Positions 9,183 through 18,460 of a DNA stretch of 64,000 nt are shown in pieces. The position numbers were made by a program, and so were the translations under genes. The DNA is from Loktanella sp. (GTDB lineage Bacteria; Pseudomonadota; Alphaproteobacteria; Rhodobacterales; Rhodobacteraceae): assembly GCA_017390475.1 (NCBI GenBank), contig JAFPBO010000016.1, forward strand, positions 1 through 64,000, given 5' to 3'. Below the pieces are notes generated by a model. That model was not told where the DNA came from, searched no databases, and worked only from the letters and a program-made list of their open reading frames with translations. Positions within the stretch are counted from its first letter, which is position 1; every line of letters begins with the position of its first letter.

Positions 9183-10340
9183 ATGATGCCTTTGCTGAAA
9201 ACGCTGCGTGACAAGATCAACCAAGCCCTGCCATCCACAGAGGCCCGCGCGCCCTGCCCGCCCGAATCCGCTCATGTCCGCGTCACAAACAACATGAATG
9301 ATCTGAACGAGATCCTGGCGACCCAATCCGCTTTTCGCGCCAGTTTTGCCTGGCCACGTCTGGCGGCGATGGCAGCGATTGGTCTGGGCGCGCTGACAAT
9401 GACCGCGCCTGCGGTATCCGCACAGACCTTGCTGAACGTCAGCTATGATCCGACGCGCGAACTGTATCGTGAATACAACGAATGGTTCGCCGATTGGTGG
9501 GAGGAACAGGGTAACCCCCGGCCTGAAATCCAGACTTCGCATGGCGGGTCCGGCGCGCAGGCCCGCGCAGTGATCGACGGTCTGGGCGCGCATGTTCTGA
9601 CGCTGGCGCTGGCGGGCGATATCGATGCGGTCGCGACAAACAGTGGCAAAATCCCAGAAGACTGGCAATCGCTTCTGCCGGAAAATGCGTCGCCCTATAC
9701 ATCAACAATCGTGTTTCTGGTGCGCGAAGGAAACCCCAAGAACCTGCAGGACTGGGATGACCTGATTGCCGAAGGCGTGCAGGTGATCACACCAAACCCA
9801 AAGACATCGGGTGGCGCACGCTGGAACTATCTGGCCGCCTGGGGCTATGCGCAGGAAAACGGGCTGGACCCGGCGGAATTTGTCGGCGCGATCTATCGCA
9901 ATGTGCCGGTGCTGGATGCCGCAGCGCGCGGATCGACCACCACCTTTGCGCAGCGGGGCTTGGGTGATGTGCTGCTGGCCTGGGAGAACGAGGCCTATCT
10001 GGCACTGGCCGAACTGGGCGAGGATCAGTTTGATATCGTCGTGCCCTCCGTTTCGGTTCTGGCGGAACCACCTGTGGCATTGGTCGAGGGCAATATCACC
10101 GATGACGCGACACGCGCCTTGGCGACCGCCTATCTGGAACAGCTGTATAGCCCCGAGGCACAAGCCATTGCCCTGCGCAATTTCTACCGCGCCTGGGATA
10201 CATCCGCCGCCGATCCAGAGGACGTGGCCCGTTTTCCCGAAGTGAACCGTCTGAGCATTGATTACTTTGGTGGTTGGGCGCAGGTGCAGCCGGAACATTT
10301 TGGCGACGGCGGGATCTTTGACCAGATCTATACGGAGTGA
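9183..10340 (+). CDS. Sulfate ABC transporter, periplasmic substrate-binding protein
   Basis: Periplasmic protein that captures sulfate (or thiosulfate) for the ABC importer encoded next to it. The sulfate-binding family signature appears directly after the signal peptide: LLNVSYDPTRELYREYN, followed by QTSHGGSGAQARAVIDGL. The ATG at 9183 has a strong ribosome-binding site (AGAGGAGAG), but this start puts ~50 residues in front of the hydrophobic export segment (AAMAAIGLGALTMTAPAVSA); an ATG at 9294 would shorten that extension. Family members normally have ~330-350 residues, against 385 here, so the extension is unusual. First gene of a tight operon with cysT, cysW and cysA. The protein is of the Sbp/CysP type; the sequence alone does not tell which. 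Confidence 0.92.
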   Translation: MMPLLKTLRDKINQALPSTEARAPCPPESAHVRVTNNMNDLNEILATQSAFRASFAWPRLAAMAAIGLGALTMTAPAVSAQTLLNVSYDPTRELYREYNEWFADWWEEQGNPRPEIQTSHGGSGAQARAVIDGLGAHVLTLALAGDIDAVATNSGKIPEDWQSLLPENASPYTSTIVFLVREGNPKNLQDWDDLIAEGVQVITPNPKTSGGARWNYLAAWGYAQENGLDPAEFVGAIYRNVPVLDAAARGSTTTFAQRGLGDVLLAWENEAYLALAELGEDQFDIVVPSVSVLAEPPVALVEGNITDDATRALATAYLEQLYSPEAQAIALRNFYRAWDTSAADPEDVARFPEVNRLSIDYFGGWAQVQPEHFGDGGIFDQIYTE

Positions 10341-10344
10341 ATGA

Positions 10345-11196
10345 ATGACCGCCCGATCATTCTCGCTCAAGTCGCCCACCCCGATGCCGGGGTGGGGGCT
10401 GTCATTCGGGATCATGCTGACGATGTTGTCAGTGGTGGTCCTGATCCCGATGGCTGTGCTGTTGTGGCGCGGCTTCGTGGGCTTTGGCCCGACCGGCATG
10501 TGGGAGGTCGTGAACCGTCCGCGTGTCTGGAACGCGCTGGAACTGTCGTTCCGTGCGGCATTTGTCGCCTCACTCTTCAATCTGGTCTTCGGTGTCTTGC
10601 TGGCCTGGGTGCTGGTGCGCTACCGCTTTCCGGGCAAACGGCTGATCGATGCGGCTGTTGATCTGCCCTTTGCCTTGCCTACGGCGGTCGCGGGGATCGC
10701 GCTGACGGCGATCTATGCGCCCAACGGCGTGCTGGGCTCGGTGATCCTGGAAACCTTCGGGGCGCGCGTGGCCTATACGGAACTCGGCATCTGGATCGCG
10801 CTGATCTTTGTCGGGCTGCCGTTTGTCGTGCGCACCGTGCAGCCGGTGATCGAGGAGATCGACCGCGAGACCGAGGAAGCCAGCGCAACCTTGGGTGCCA
10901 CGCGCCTGCGCACGCTGACCCATGTGGTGCTGCCAATGCTCACACCGGCTGCCTTGACCGGCTTTGCCTTGGCGCTGGCGCGATCGGTTGGCGAATACGG
11001 ATCAGTCATCTTTATCGCAGGCAACCTGCCCAATGTGACCGAGATCGCGCCCTTGCTGATCGTGATCCGGCTGGAGGAATTTGATTACAACGGCGCGGTC
11101 GCCATCGCCATCGCGATGCTGGCGATTTCCTTCACGCTGCTTTTGGCCATCAACCTGATCCAGATCTGGAGCCGTCGCCGCATGGGCGCGGTGTGA
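10345..11196 (+). CDS. cysT: Sulfate ABC transporter permease CysT
   Basis: Inner-membrane permease subunit of the sulfate/thiosulfate importer. It is 283 residues long with six predicted membrane helices; the cytoplasmic loop that contacts the ATPase has the EEASATLGATRLRTLTHVVL pattern, and the segment SVGEYGSVIFIAGN is characteristic of CysT/CysU. It starts four bases after the binding-protein stop and ends 11 bases before cysW, so the genes are co-transcribed and probably translationally coupled. Two overlapping ATG codons (10341 and 10345) are present; only the second is in frame. Confidence 0.93.
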   Translation: MTARSFSLKSPTPMPGWGLSFGIMLTMLSVVVLIPMAVLLWRGFVGFGPTGMWEVVNRPRVWNALELSFRAAFVASLFNLVFGVLLAWVLVRYRFPGKRLIDAAVDLPFALPTAVAGIALTAIYAPNGVLGSVILETFGARVAYTELGIWIALIFVGLPFVVRTVQPVIEEIDRETEEASATLGATRLRTLTHVVLPMLTPAALTGFALALARSVGEYGSVIFIAGNLPNVTEIAPLLIVIRLEEFDYNGAVAIAIAMLAISFTLLLAINLIQIWSRRRMGAV

Positions 11197-11207
11197 AGGG
11201 AGATATT

Positions 11208-12083
11208 ATGACCGAGACTTTGACCCTATCGAACCCCCGCGCCTTCCGCCCCGCCACAACCGAACCGGTGCTGGTGAAATGGACACTGATCACATTGGTG
11301 CTGGCGATCTTAGCAGTGCTGCTCTTCGCGCCGCTGATCGCGGTCTTTGAAGAGGCGTTGCGGCGCGGCTGGGCCTTTGCCATCGCGTCGCTGTCGGAAC
11401 GTGACGCGCAATCGGCGATCCGGTTGACGCTGCTGGTTGCGGCGATCACCGTGCCGCTGAATGCCGTCTTTGGCATCGCCGCCGCCTGGGCCGTGACCAA
11501 ATTCGACTGGCGCGGAAAGGCCTGGGTGATCACGCTGATCGATCTGCCGTTCTCGATCTCGCCGGTCGTGGCAGGGCTCTTGTTCGTGCTGATGTTCGGC
11601 TCCAACTCTGCACTCGGGGTCTGGCTGGTGGCGAATGGCTATCCCATCGTCTTTGCCGTGCCAGGGATCGTGCTGGCGACCTTGTTCATCACCTTTCCTT
11701 TTGTCGCACGCGAACTGATCCCCGTGATGCTGGAGCAAGGACGCGCCGAGGAAGAAGCCGCCCTGACGCTGGGTGCCAGCGGCTGGCGCGTATTCTTCAC
11801 CGTGACGCTGCCCAATATCCGCTGGGCGCTGCTTTACGGTGTGTTGCTCTGCAACGCCCGCGCGATGGGCGAATTCGGTGCGGTCGCGGTCGTGTCCGGC
11901 AAGATCCGCGGCCAGACCACCACCATGCCGCTGATGATCGAGATGTTTTACAACGAATATCTTTCCGTCGCGGCCTTCACGATGGCCGCTGTGCTCGCAC
12001 TTCTGGCCTTTGTGACCCTTGCCCTGAAATCGGCCTTGGAATGGCGCTACGCCGACCAGCTGGCCGCCACCCACCGTCATTGA
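11208..12083 (+). CDS. cysW: Sulfate ABC transporter permease CysW
   Basis: Second membrane subunit of the sulfate importer (291 residues), pairing with CysT. It has six predicted membrane helices, the ATPase-contact loop [21 protein letters not shown], and the CysW-typical segment [20 protein letters not shown] chose the ATG at 11208 because a ribosome-binding site (AAGGGAG) lies just before it; a start at 11193 would overlap the cysT stop and lacks such a site. It sits between cysT and cysA in the same orientation. Confidence 0.93.
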   Translation: MTETLTLSNPRAFRPATTEPVLVKWTLITLVLAILAVLLFAPLIAVFEEALRRGWAFAIASLSERDAQSAIRLTLLVAAITVPLNAVFGIAAAWAVTKFDWRGKAWVITLIDLPFSISPVVAGLLFVLMFGSNSALGVWLVANGYPIVFAVPGIVLATLFITFPFVARELIPVMLEQGRAEEEAALTLGASGWRVFFTVTLPNIRWALLYGVLLCNARAMGEFGAVAVVSGKIRGQTTTMPLMIEMFYNEYLSVAAFTMAAVLALLAFVTLALKSALEWRYADQLAATHRH

Positions 12084-12094
12084 AGGAGCCTGCC

Positions 12095-12814
12095 ATGAAC
12101 ATCGATATCGAAGACATCTCCAAGGATTTTGGCAAGACCGTCGCCCTGCATCCGGTGTCACTTGCCCTGCCCTCTGGCACGCTGGTGGCATTGCTTGGCC
12201 CGTCGGGGTCGGGGAAAACCACGCTGTTGCGGATCCTGGGCGGGCTGGAATTCCCCAATGCGGGCCGCGTGCTGTTCGATGGATCAGATGCCACGAACCT
12301 CAGCGTGCAGGAACGCCGCGCAGGCTTTGTGTTTCAGTCCTATGCGCTGTTCCGGCATATGACCGTGTTTGACAATATCGCTTACGGCCTGCGCGCAAGG
12401 CCGCGCAAAACGCGTCCGCAGGCAGCCGAAATCGCGCGGCGGGTGACGAAACTGCTGGACCTGATCAAGCTGCCCGACATTGGTGCGCGCTACCCCAGCC
12501 AGTTGTCGGGCGGTCAGCGGCAACGCGTGGCGCTTGCCCGCGCGCTGGCGATTGAACCACGGATGCTGCTGTTGGACGAACCCTTTGGCGCGCTCGATGC
12601 CAAGGTGCGAAAGGAATTGCGGCAGGGTCTGCGGGATATCCACGACACCACCGGACTGACAACTGTGTTTGTCACCCATGATCAGGAAGAGGCGATGGAG
12701 CTGGCCGATCTGGTCGTCGTGATGTCGATGGGCCGGATCGAACAGATAGGCCGGCCCGAGGAAATCCGCACACGGCCCAAGACCGATTTCGTGCGCGAGT
12801 TCCTGTCAGCATGA
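12095..12814 (+). CDS. cysA: Sulfate ABC transporter ATP-binding protein CysA (short form)
   Basis: ATPase that drives the CysT/CysW channel. Walker A (GPSGSGKTT), the Q-loop (FVFQSYALF), signature [15 protein letters not shown], Walker B ([11 protein letters not shown]) and the switch histidine ([11 protein letters not shown]) are all intact. At 239 residues it contains little beyond the nucleotide-binding domain: CysA proteins usually run to ~330-365 residues with a C-terminal TOBE-like regulatory domain, which is missing here. The ATG at 12095 follows a good ribosome-binding site (GAAGGAG). The stop overlaps the start of the AsnC-type regulator by four bases (ATGA). Confidence 0.92.
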   Translation: MNIDIEDISKDFGKTVALHPVSLALPSGTLVALLGPSGSGKTTLLRILGGLEFPNAGRVLFDGSDATNLSVQERRAGFVFQSYALFRHMTVFDNIAYGLRARPRKTRPQAAEIARRVTKLLDLIKLPDIGARYPSQLSGGQRQRVALARALAIEPRMLLLDEPFGALDAKVRKELRQGLRDIHDTTGLTTVFVTHDQEEAMELADLVVVMSMGRIEQIGRPEEIRTRPKTDFVREFLSA

Positions 12815-13290
12815 CCGATATCACGCTTGACCGGATCGACCGGAAAATCCTGTTTGAACTGATGCAGGACAGCACATTGCCTGTGGCGCAACTGGCCGAA
12901 AAGGTCGGCCTGTCGCAGACACCCTGCTGGAAACGCGTGCAGAAACTGGAGGCCGCAGGCATCATCACCGGCCGCGTGGCACTGGTCGATCCTGCGCGCA
13001 TCGGCCTTGGCCTGACCGTCTTTGTCGAGATCGAGGCGGCGGATCATTCCAATAGCTGGCGCAACGCCTTTGCCGCCCTTGTGCCGGAATACACCGAAAT
13101 CGTCGAAATCCACCGCATGGCGGGCGATGTCGATTACCTGCTCAAGGTTATCGTTCCTGATATGGATGCGTTCGACGCCTTCTATCTGGACCTGACCACG
13201 CGCTTGCCCTGCCGCAATGTGACATCGAAGTTCTCGATGGAACGGATCAAGGACACAACACGCTTGCCGATAGACACGGTCACGGCCTGA
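12811..13290 (+). CDS. Lrp/AsnC-family transcriptional regulator
   Basis: Ligand-responsive DNA-binding protein, 159 residues. It has the usual N-terminal helix-turn-helix ([12 protein letters not shown], then [20 protein letters not shown], residues ~5-45) and a C-terminal RAM/AsnC ligand-binding domain ([23 protein letters not shown]). The start codon overlaps the cysA stop as ATGA, so it is the last gene of the sulfate uptake operon. Its position suggests a sulfur-containing amino acid as effector and regulation of this operon or of cysteine metabolism, which is inference. No operator was identified. Confidence 0.9.
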   Translation: MTDITLDRIDRKILFELMQDSTLPVAQLAEKVGLSQTPCWKRVQKLEAAGIITGRVALVDPARIGLGLTVFVEIEAADHSNSWRNAFAALVPEYTEIVEIHRMAGDVDYLLKVIVPDMDAFDAFYLDLTTRLPCRNVTSKFSMERIKDTTRLPIDTVTA

Positions 13291-13386
13291 CACCGGAGAA
13301 TGAGATTCCCTAAATCGTCCCAAGAACGGAAACTATAATCACGATAAATGTGGTAGAGTTTAAGAAGAATATTCAGGAGGCCCAAG

Positions 13387-13971
13387 ATGACACGCACCTT
13401 GCTCATTCCCGGTATCGACGGATCGCCAGAGCCGCATTGGCAGGCCTGGTGGCAGAAGAACGACCCGATGGCTTTGACCGTGCATCAAGACGACTGGTCT
13501 GATCCCTTCCCCGAAGCATGGGAAGCAGAAGTGGCAGGCGCAGTGATGCAGCATCCCGGCGCAATTCTTGTCGCGCATTCGCTGGGCTGCCTTGTCGTCG
13601 CGCGTTTGCTTGCGACCTGGCCGCATCTGAACGTGGCCGGTGCATTGCTGGTGGCACCCGTCGACCCAACGCTTTGCCACCGCCTGCGCCGGTTCCGGCA
13701 TACCCCGCGCACGGCGTTCCCGGTACCAGTCACAGTGGTGGCCAGCCAGAACGACCCGCTGTTGCCGTTCGAGGATGCGACAGGTCTGGCCGACGACTGG
13801 GGTGCCACCCTCGTCGATCTGGGGCCGTCGGGTCATATCAATATTGAAAGCGGCTTTGGCCCTTGGGCGGAAGGGATGGATCTGCGCGACAAGCTCGCCC
13901 AACGTTCCCAGCTTTGGGTGCGCCCCGCCGCGATCCGTCGGGAACAACCACAACGAGAGAAGGTCGGATGA
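13387..13971 (+). CDS. RBBP9/YdeN-type alpha/beta hydrolase
   Basis: Small serine hydrolase-like protein of the RBBP9/YdeN family (DUF1749-like/PF06821 group), 194 residues, about the family length. The nucleophile elbow is VAHSLGCLV near residues 60-68, the acid is probably the aspartate in ASQNDPLLPFEDA, and the histidine lies in GPSGHINIESGFGPWAEG, which is highly characteristic of this family. It starts with a good ribosome-binding site (AGGAGG just upstream). The substrate is unknown. Its stop overlaps the start of a small membrane-protein gene. Confidence 0.87.
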   Translation: MTRTLLIPGIDGSPEPHWQAWWQKNDPMALTVHQDDWSDPFPEAWEAEVAGAVMQHPGAILVAHSLGCLVVARLLATWPHLNVAGALLVAPVDPTLCHRLRRFRHTPRTAFPVPVTVVASQNDPLLPFEDATGLADDWGATLVDLGPSGHINIESGFGPWAEGMDLRDKLAQRSQLWVRPAAIRREQPQREKVG

Positions 13972-14141
13972 CACATCTGGATCAGAACGGGACAGTCAAA
14001 CACATGATCCGGGCAGAGCGTAAATCGTCGCCCATGGCATTGGTAATCTTCGCCATTGCCTATCTTGGGGTCCTTATTGTGATTTTTGCCCCAAAAGGAA
14101 CCTTCGCAACACAGCAGGAATATCAGCAGCCATTTCGCTGA
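13968..14141 (+). CDS. Small single-span membrane protein, unknown
   Basis: A 57-residue frame whose ATG overlaps the stop of the preceding hydrolase (ATGA), with a ribosome-binding site (GAGAGAAGG) inside the end of that gene. It has a charged N-terminus and one clear transmembrane segment (MALVIFAIAYLGVLIVIFAP), then a short polar tail. I do not recognise a family. The coupling and clean membrane segment support a real gene; its role cannot be inferred. Confidence 0.55.
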   Translation: MTHLDQNGTVKHMIRAERKSSPMALVIFAIAYLGVLIVIFAPKGTFATQQEYQQPFR

Positions 14142-14175
14142 GGTGCACACCTGCCAGATTTTAGTTTCAGAACGG

Positions 14176-14394
14176 TTATGCGCGCAAGTGAACCAGCGTT
14201 TTTGGGTCTACTCTGGTCGGTCTATCGCCACCGGCCTCAGTTGCGTGTTGTGCTTCGATCAGAACACCAATCGCGATGCGCTCGTCGGTTGTTGTCGAAC
14301 CGTCAGCGATGTCCGGCAGGATTGCGGACAAACGCCGGAATGTGAGGTTTTGTTGCGGTAAAAAGGAGTCGGGGATATGCGTTGGATCAGACAT
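14176..14394 (-). CDS. Small hypothetical protein
   Basis: A 72-residue frame beginning MSDPTHIPDSFLPQQNLTFR on the minus strand just beyond the secDF terminator hairpin. Composition looks protein-like (no long biased runs, ordinary charged and hydrophobic content), but there is only a weak ribosome-binding site and I do not recognise a family. It lies convergent to the small membrane-protein gene ending at 14141. Confidence 0.4.
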   Translation of the reverse strand: MSDPTHIPDSFLPQQNLTFRRLSAILPDIADGSTTTDERIAIGVLIEAQHATEAGGDRPTRVDPKTLVHLRA

Positions 14395-14437
14395 TGTTGG
14401 TCTTTCGAGAGGGGATTGAAGGCGCACCAAAAGGCAT

Positions 14438-14465
14438 GCGCCGGAGGTTTCAAAACTCCCGGCGC
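14438..14465 (-). terminator. Hairpin after secDF
   Basis: An imperfect inverted repeat with arms of about eleven bases (GCGCCGG on one side, CCGGCGC on the other) lies ten bases past the secDF stop. There is no strong T run on the minus strand, so it may be a weak intrinsic terminator or a 3' end stabiliser. Confidence 0.4.
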
Positions 14466-14474
14466 CTGTGTCAC

Positions 14475-16937
14475 TTAGTTCAGTTGTTGAAGCGGTTGAT
14501 CCTGCGTTCGCGATGCATCTCTGGCCGCAAACCAAGCCAACACCGGTCCTGCAACGAACAGCGATGATGCCGTCGCGATCACCACGCCGGCGATCATCGG
14601 CCAGGCGAACCCCGCCACCGCGGGGCCACCCCAGATCGCCATCGGCAGCAATGCGGCCAATGTCGTGCCAGATGTGAAGATACAGCGCGCAAGAACCTGA
14701 TTGAGGCTGCGGTCGATGACATCGCAAAGCGGTTCGTCGCCGCTGCCGCGCAGATGTTCCCGGATGCGATCATAGACCACCACCTTGTCGTTCACCGAAT
14801 AGCCGATCAGCGTCAGCAAGGCGACGATGGTGGTCAGGTTCACCTCCCACCCTGTCAGTGCGATGACACCGAAAGTCTTGGTGACATCAAGGAACAAGAC
14901 CACAATCGCCCCTGCAGCAAAATGCCATTCGAAACGGACCCAGATATAGGCCAGCATCGCCAGCACCGCGAGCGACAGGGCAATCAGCCCTGTTGTGGCA
15001 AGCTCTCCGCTGATGGTCGGGCCGACAAGATCGATCTGGTCAAAGACAGCGCCGGGAACCGCCCGTGCAGCCGCCGCCTCGACGGCAGCGACGGTGGCTT
15101 GACCGGCCGCCCCCTGCACCCGGATCAATGCCTCGGTTGGATCACCGAAGGCCTGAAGGCTGGCATCCCCGGGCACGCCCGCCGCGATGGCCGCGCGCAA
15201 TTCGGCCAGCGGCACCGGCGCATCAGACCGCAACACCATCTGCACCCCGCCGGTGAAGTCGATGCCAAGGTTCGGCCCCGGAAACACCAATGCTGCGACA
15301 GCCCCCAGCGACAAAGCCGCCGAAACCGCCAGCGCCAACCATCCACGCCGCATGAAAGAAAACATGCCCGGTGCGCCCACGCGGCCAAACAATGGCGCGA
15401 TCGTCAGCCGCGCGGGTTTGCGGCGGCGCACCAGACCTTCCATCATCATCCGCATCAGCACGACAGCGGTGAACATCGAGATCAGGATGCCCAGGCTCAT
15501 CGTGATTGCAAAACCGCGCACGGCGCCGGCGCCGAACAGGAACAGCAGCACCATGGCCAGCAGCGTCGTGATGTTGGCGTCAAAGATCGTCGCCCAGGCC
15601 TGCGCATAGCCCTGGTGCAGCGCCTTGATCGCAACGGCGCCTTTGGCGGTTTCTTCGCGGATACGGCTGAAGATCAGGATATTGCTGTCCACCGCGATCC
15701 CCAGACACAGGATGATCCCGGCAATCCCCGGCAAGGTCAGCGTTGCCCCGAGCACACCAAGCGCGGTCAGCGTCAGCATCACGTTGATCCCCAGCACCGC
15801 GCTGGCAAGCAGGCCCCAGCCGCCATAAAGCGCGACCATCATCGCCACCACCAGCGCCAGACCCAACACACCGGTGACCAGCCCCGCCTTGATCGAATCC
15901 GCGCCAAGTGCCGCACCGACACTGCGCTCCTCGATCACCTCAAGCGAGGCAGGCAATGCGCCGGAGGTCAGCAAGACCGCCAGCGTCTGCGCCTCTTCTG
16001 GCGTGAAATTCCCGGTAATCTGGCCTTGGCCACCGGGGATCGCGGATTGGATCACAGGCGCGGTCAGGACCTGCCCGTCCAGCACCACGGCAAAGCGCTG
16101 GCCGATATTGGCGGCGGTGATCTCTGCAAAAGTCACGGCCCCCTGACGGTCAAAGGCAAAGGTGACCATCGGACGACCTGTGTCAGGCTCGAAAGCCATC
16201 GCCGCCTGATCCAGCCTGTCGCCGGACAAGGCGACGCGGGTTTCCACCGGGATCGCGCCGCTGCCATCGCGCATCTCCAGCAGGGACACACCCGGTCCGG
16301 GCTGTGGCGCAACCATCTGAAAGCTCATCTTGGCAGTGGAACCAAGCAATGCGCGCAATTGTGCCGGGTTTTCCACCCCCGGCATCTGCACCAGAATACG
16401 GTCTGCACCAACCCGGCTGATCACCGGTTCGGACACGCCGACCTGATCGACACGCTGACGGATGACTTCCAGACTGCTGTCGGCGGCATCGGTCGCGGCA
16501 CGGTCGAGACCGGCTTGGGTCAGGGCCAGCCGCAGGTTTCCATCCGCAAAGCTGACAGTGAAATCCACCGGCGTGCCGGGCTGGGCGGTGGTTTCGGCGA
16601 TCTGCTGCATGGCCGCAAACAGGACGTCATCGCCCGGCACGGACAAAGCCAGACCATCGCTCTTGATCAGGGCGGCGCTCTGGCCTTGGGCCTGCATTTC
16701 GGCCACCAGCGTTTCACGCAGGTCCTGCAGCCGCGCCTGCGCGAGGTCATCGCGGTCAACGGCCAGCAGCAGATGCGCGCCGCCTTGCAGGTCAAGACCC
16801 AGCGACACAGTCTGGCTGGTCGCCCAAGAAGGCAGCGCGTTGCGGGCGGTGGAAAGAAGAAAGTTCGGTAGGGCTGTCGCCACTGCCAGAAACAGCAGTG
16901 CGACATAGGTCATGATGACCCATGCTGGTCGGCGCAT
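14475..16937 (-). CDS. secDF: Fused protein translocase subunit SecDF
   Basis: Inner-membrane protein that uses the proton gradient to help pull proteins through the Sec channel. The 820-residue frame contains both halves in one chain: SecD in residues 1 to ~510 (VSLGLDLQGGAHLLLAVD in the first periplasmic domain, then the GIAVDSNILIFSRIREE membrane motif) and SecF in the remainder (GIDFTGGVQM, then IGYSVNDKVVVYDRIRE). The junction shows no stop or frameshift. Many alphaproteobacteria encode separate secD and secF near yajC; here no yajC is nearby, and the gene is instead last in an operon with a Ca2+/Na+ antiporter and a small exported protein. It may be a second, accessory copy; this cannot be settled within the window. 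Confidence 0.93.
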   Translation of the reverse strand: MRRPAWVIMTYVALLFLAVATALPNFLLSTARNALPSWATSQTVSLGLDLQGGAHLLLAVDRDDLAQARLQDLRETLVAEMQAQGQSAALIKSDGLALSVPGDDVLFAAMQQIAETTAQPGTPVDFTVSFADGNLRLALTQAGLDRAATDAADSSLEVIRQRVDQVGVSEPVISRVGADRILVQMPGVENPAQLRALLGSTAKMSFQMVAPQPGPGVSLLEMRDGSGAIPVETRVALSGDRLDQAAMAFEPDTGRPMVTFAFDRQGAVTFAEITAANIGQRFAVVLDGQVLTAPVIQSAIPGGQGQITGNFTPEEAQTLAVLLTSGALPASLEVIEERSVGAALGADSIKAGLVTGVLGLALVVAMMVALYGGWGLLASAVLGINVMLTLTALGVLGATLTLPGIAGIILCLGIAVDSNILIFSRIREETAKGAVAIKALHQGYAQAWATIFDANITTLLAMVLLFLFGAGAVRGFAITMSLGILISMFTAVVLMRMMMEGLVRRRKPARLTIAPLFGRVGAPGMFSFMRRGWLALAVSAALSLGAVAALVFPGPNLGIDFTGGVQMVLRSDAPVPLAELRAAIAAGVPGDASLQAFGDPTEALIRVQGAAGQATVAAVEAAAARAVPGAVFDQIDLVGPTISGELATTGLIALSLAVLAMLAYIWVRFEWHFAAGAIVVLFLDVTKTFGVIALTGWEVNLTTIVALLTLIGYSVNDKVVVYDRIREHLRGSGDEPLCDVIDRSLNQVLARCIFTSGTTLAALLPMAIWGGPAVAGFAWPMIAGVVIATASSLFVAGPVLAWFAARDASRTQDQPLQQLN

Positions 16938-16985
16938 AATCGATATCCATGATTGCCTGAGAAGAAAAGTCTGACGAGAAAAGCG

Positions 16986-17336
16986 TCAGACCGCAGGCGG
17001 GCCATGCGATGGCGGCAGGATATGGTGTGATGTATGCCTCGCTGCCGTGCGCAGGAAGAATACGACAGTCTTTTGCAGACCATCCGACCAGACAAGGCGC
17101 ATAACGCCAGGTTCAGCCAGTTCGGCCGGATCGTCATGAACCGGCTGAACGCGGATCAGGTGGCGTTGCTGGGCGACAACGCCATCGGCGGCGATCATCC
17201 GGCTTTCCAATGCCGGACGCTCTGGCATGGCATATGCTTCGGCCTGACGTGTCTGTAACGTCAGAACAGCAAGCAGCAGGATCAGCAGCGATGCTGTGAT
17301 CCGGCATATGCTTGCGCAGGCCGCGCGCAAGGTCAT
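16986..17336 (-). CDS. Small exported hypothetical protein in the secDF operon
   Basis: A 116-residue protein with an N-terminal signal-like segment (ICRITASLLILLLAVLTLQ, ending near AEAYA), then a polar domain that includes RMIAADGVVAQQRHLIRVQ and VMRLVWSDGLQKTVVFFLR. I do not recognise the family. The ATG overlaps the stop of the upstream antiporter gene by four bases and secDF begins about 50 bases downstream, so the three are probably one transcription unit. It may be a periplasmic partner of one of its neighbours, which is inference. Confidence 0.7.
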   Translation of the reverse strand: MTLRAACASICRITASLLILLLAVLTLQTRQAEAYAMPERPALESRMIAADGVVAQQRHLIRVQPVHDDPAELAEPGVMRLVWSDGLQKTVVFFLRTAARHTSHHILPPSHGPPAV

Positions 17337-18253
17337 CCCTGCGCAGCCCAGACATAGACGACATAGCCGACAAGCAACGCCACGCCTGTGATGCGCCCGA
17401 TCTTCGGCCGAGTCAGCAAAAGCACAGTCAGCACCAATGAGGCCGCGATCATCACCGGCAAGTCAAAGGTCAGGAACCGGCCCGCAATCGGGATCGGCGA
17501 AATCACGGCAGTGATCCCCAGAATACCCAACACGTTGAAGATGTTCGATCCCACGATATTGCCGATTGCGATTTCCGATTGGCGGCGCACCGCGGCGATC
17601 AGTGATGTGGCGAGTTCCGGCAGCGATGTGCCGACAGCCACGATTGTCAAACCGATGAACGCCTCTGAAATGCCATAGCCGCGCGCGATGTTCACCGCGC
17701 CATCGACCAGAAACCGCGCACCCAGCATCAGGATCGCCAGACCGCCCACGACCCACAGCACCGACACCCATGTCGATGACGGCGCAGGCAGGTTTTCATC
17801 CTCTTCAGCCGCAGCACCGGGGGTGCGGTAGGCCCAGACCAGATAGCCGATTAGCCCCAGCACCAGCACAGCCCCGGATATCCGCCCCATCTGCGCCAGC
17901 GCGAAGACCGGCACCAAGGCCAGCGCGGCAGCCACCATGACCAGCGTGTCGCGCCGCAAGGTCGCGCCCATCACAGTGATCGGCCAGACCAACGCGGTCA
18001 AACCGACAATCAGCAGAATATTGGCAATGTTCGATCCGACGATATTACCGACAGCAATGTCGGGCACCCCGCGCAAGGCAGCATCGACCGACACCAGCAA
18101 TTCCGGTGTCGAGGTGCCAAACCCCACCACCGTCAGACCGATCAGCAAAGGCGGGATCGCCATGCGCCGCGCAATACCGACACTGCCGCGCACCAGCGCC
18201 TCGCCACCGAAAAACAAACCGATCAGCCCGGCAACAACGTAAAAATAATCCAA
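17333..18253 (-). CDS. Calcium/sodium antiporter (CaCA family)
   Basis: Inner-membrane cation/Ca2+ exchanger of the YrbG type. Two homologous halves each carry the family alpha-repeat: GFGTSTPELLVS in the first half and AVGTSLPELATS in the second, with GNIVGSNIANI and GNIVGSNIFNV following. About ten membrane helices fit the 306-residue length. The frame stays open upstream, but homology starts at DYFYVVAGLIGLFFGGEAL, so I chose the TTG at 18253, which has a ribosome-binding site (GAAAGGG) eight bases upstream. It is first in the overlapping operon with the small exported protein and secDF. Confidence 0.88.
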   Translation of the reverse strand: MDYFYVVAGLIGLFFGGEALVRGSVGIARRMAIPPLLIGLTVVGFGTSTPELLVSVDAALRGVPDIAVGNIVGSNIANILLIVGLTALVWPITVMGATLRRDTLVMVAAALALVPVFALAQMGRISGAVLVLGLIGYLVWAYRTPGAAAEEDENLPAPSSTWVSVLWVVGGLAILMLGARFLVDGAVNIARGYGISEAFIGLTIVAVGTSLPELATSLIAAVRRQSEIAIGNIVGSNIFNVLGILGITAVISPIPIAGRFLTFDLPVMIAASLVLTVLLLTRPKIGRITGVALLVGYVVYVWAAQG

Positions 18254-18460
18254 TGGAATGGCCCTTTCGGGCAGACATCCCACCCTCACGCCCCAGATCT
18301 GTGTATCGCCACAAGCCGCCACAAGCCGTGTACGAAAATAATGTTTGCTGCAGCCACAGGCGAAAAACATTTTTGCACGGCCCTTGCAGCAGGCCATCGC
18401 CGCCACGACATCACATCCAAGGCAAATTGTTCAACAATATGGAGATGGTGGGCACCCATC

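Noticed and set aside
14754..16871. A ~705-codon open frame on the plus strand opposite secDF
   Set aside because: It is antisense to a clear SecDF gene, has Arg/Gln/His-rich composition typical of reverse-frame reads in GC-rich DNA, and no family motif or start signal.
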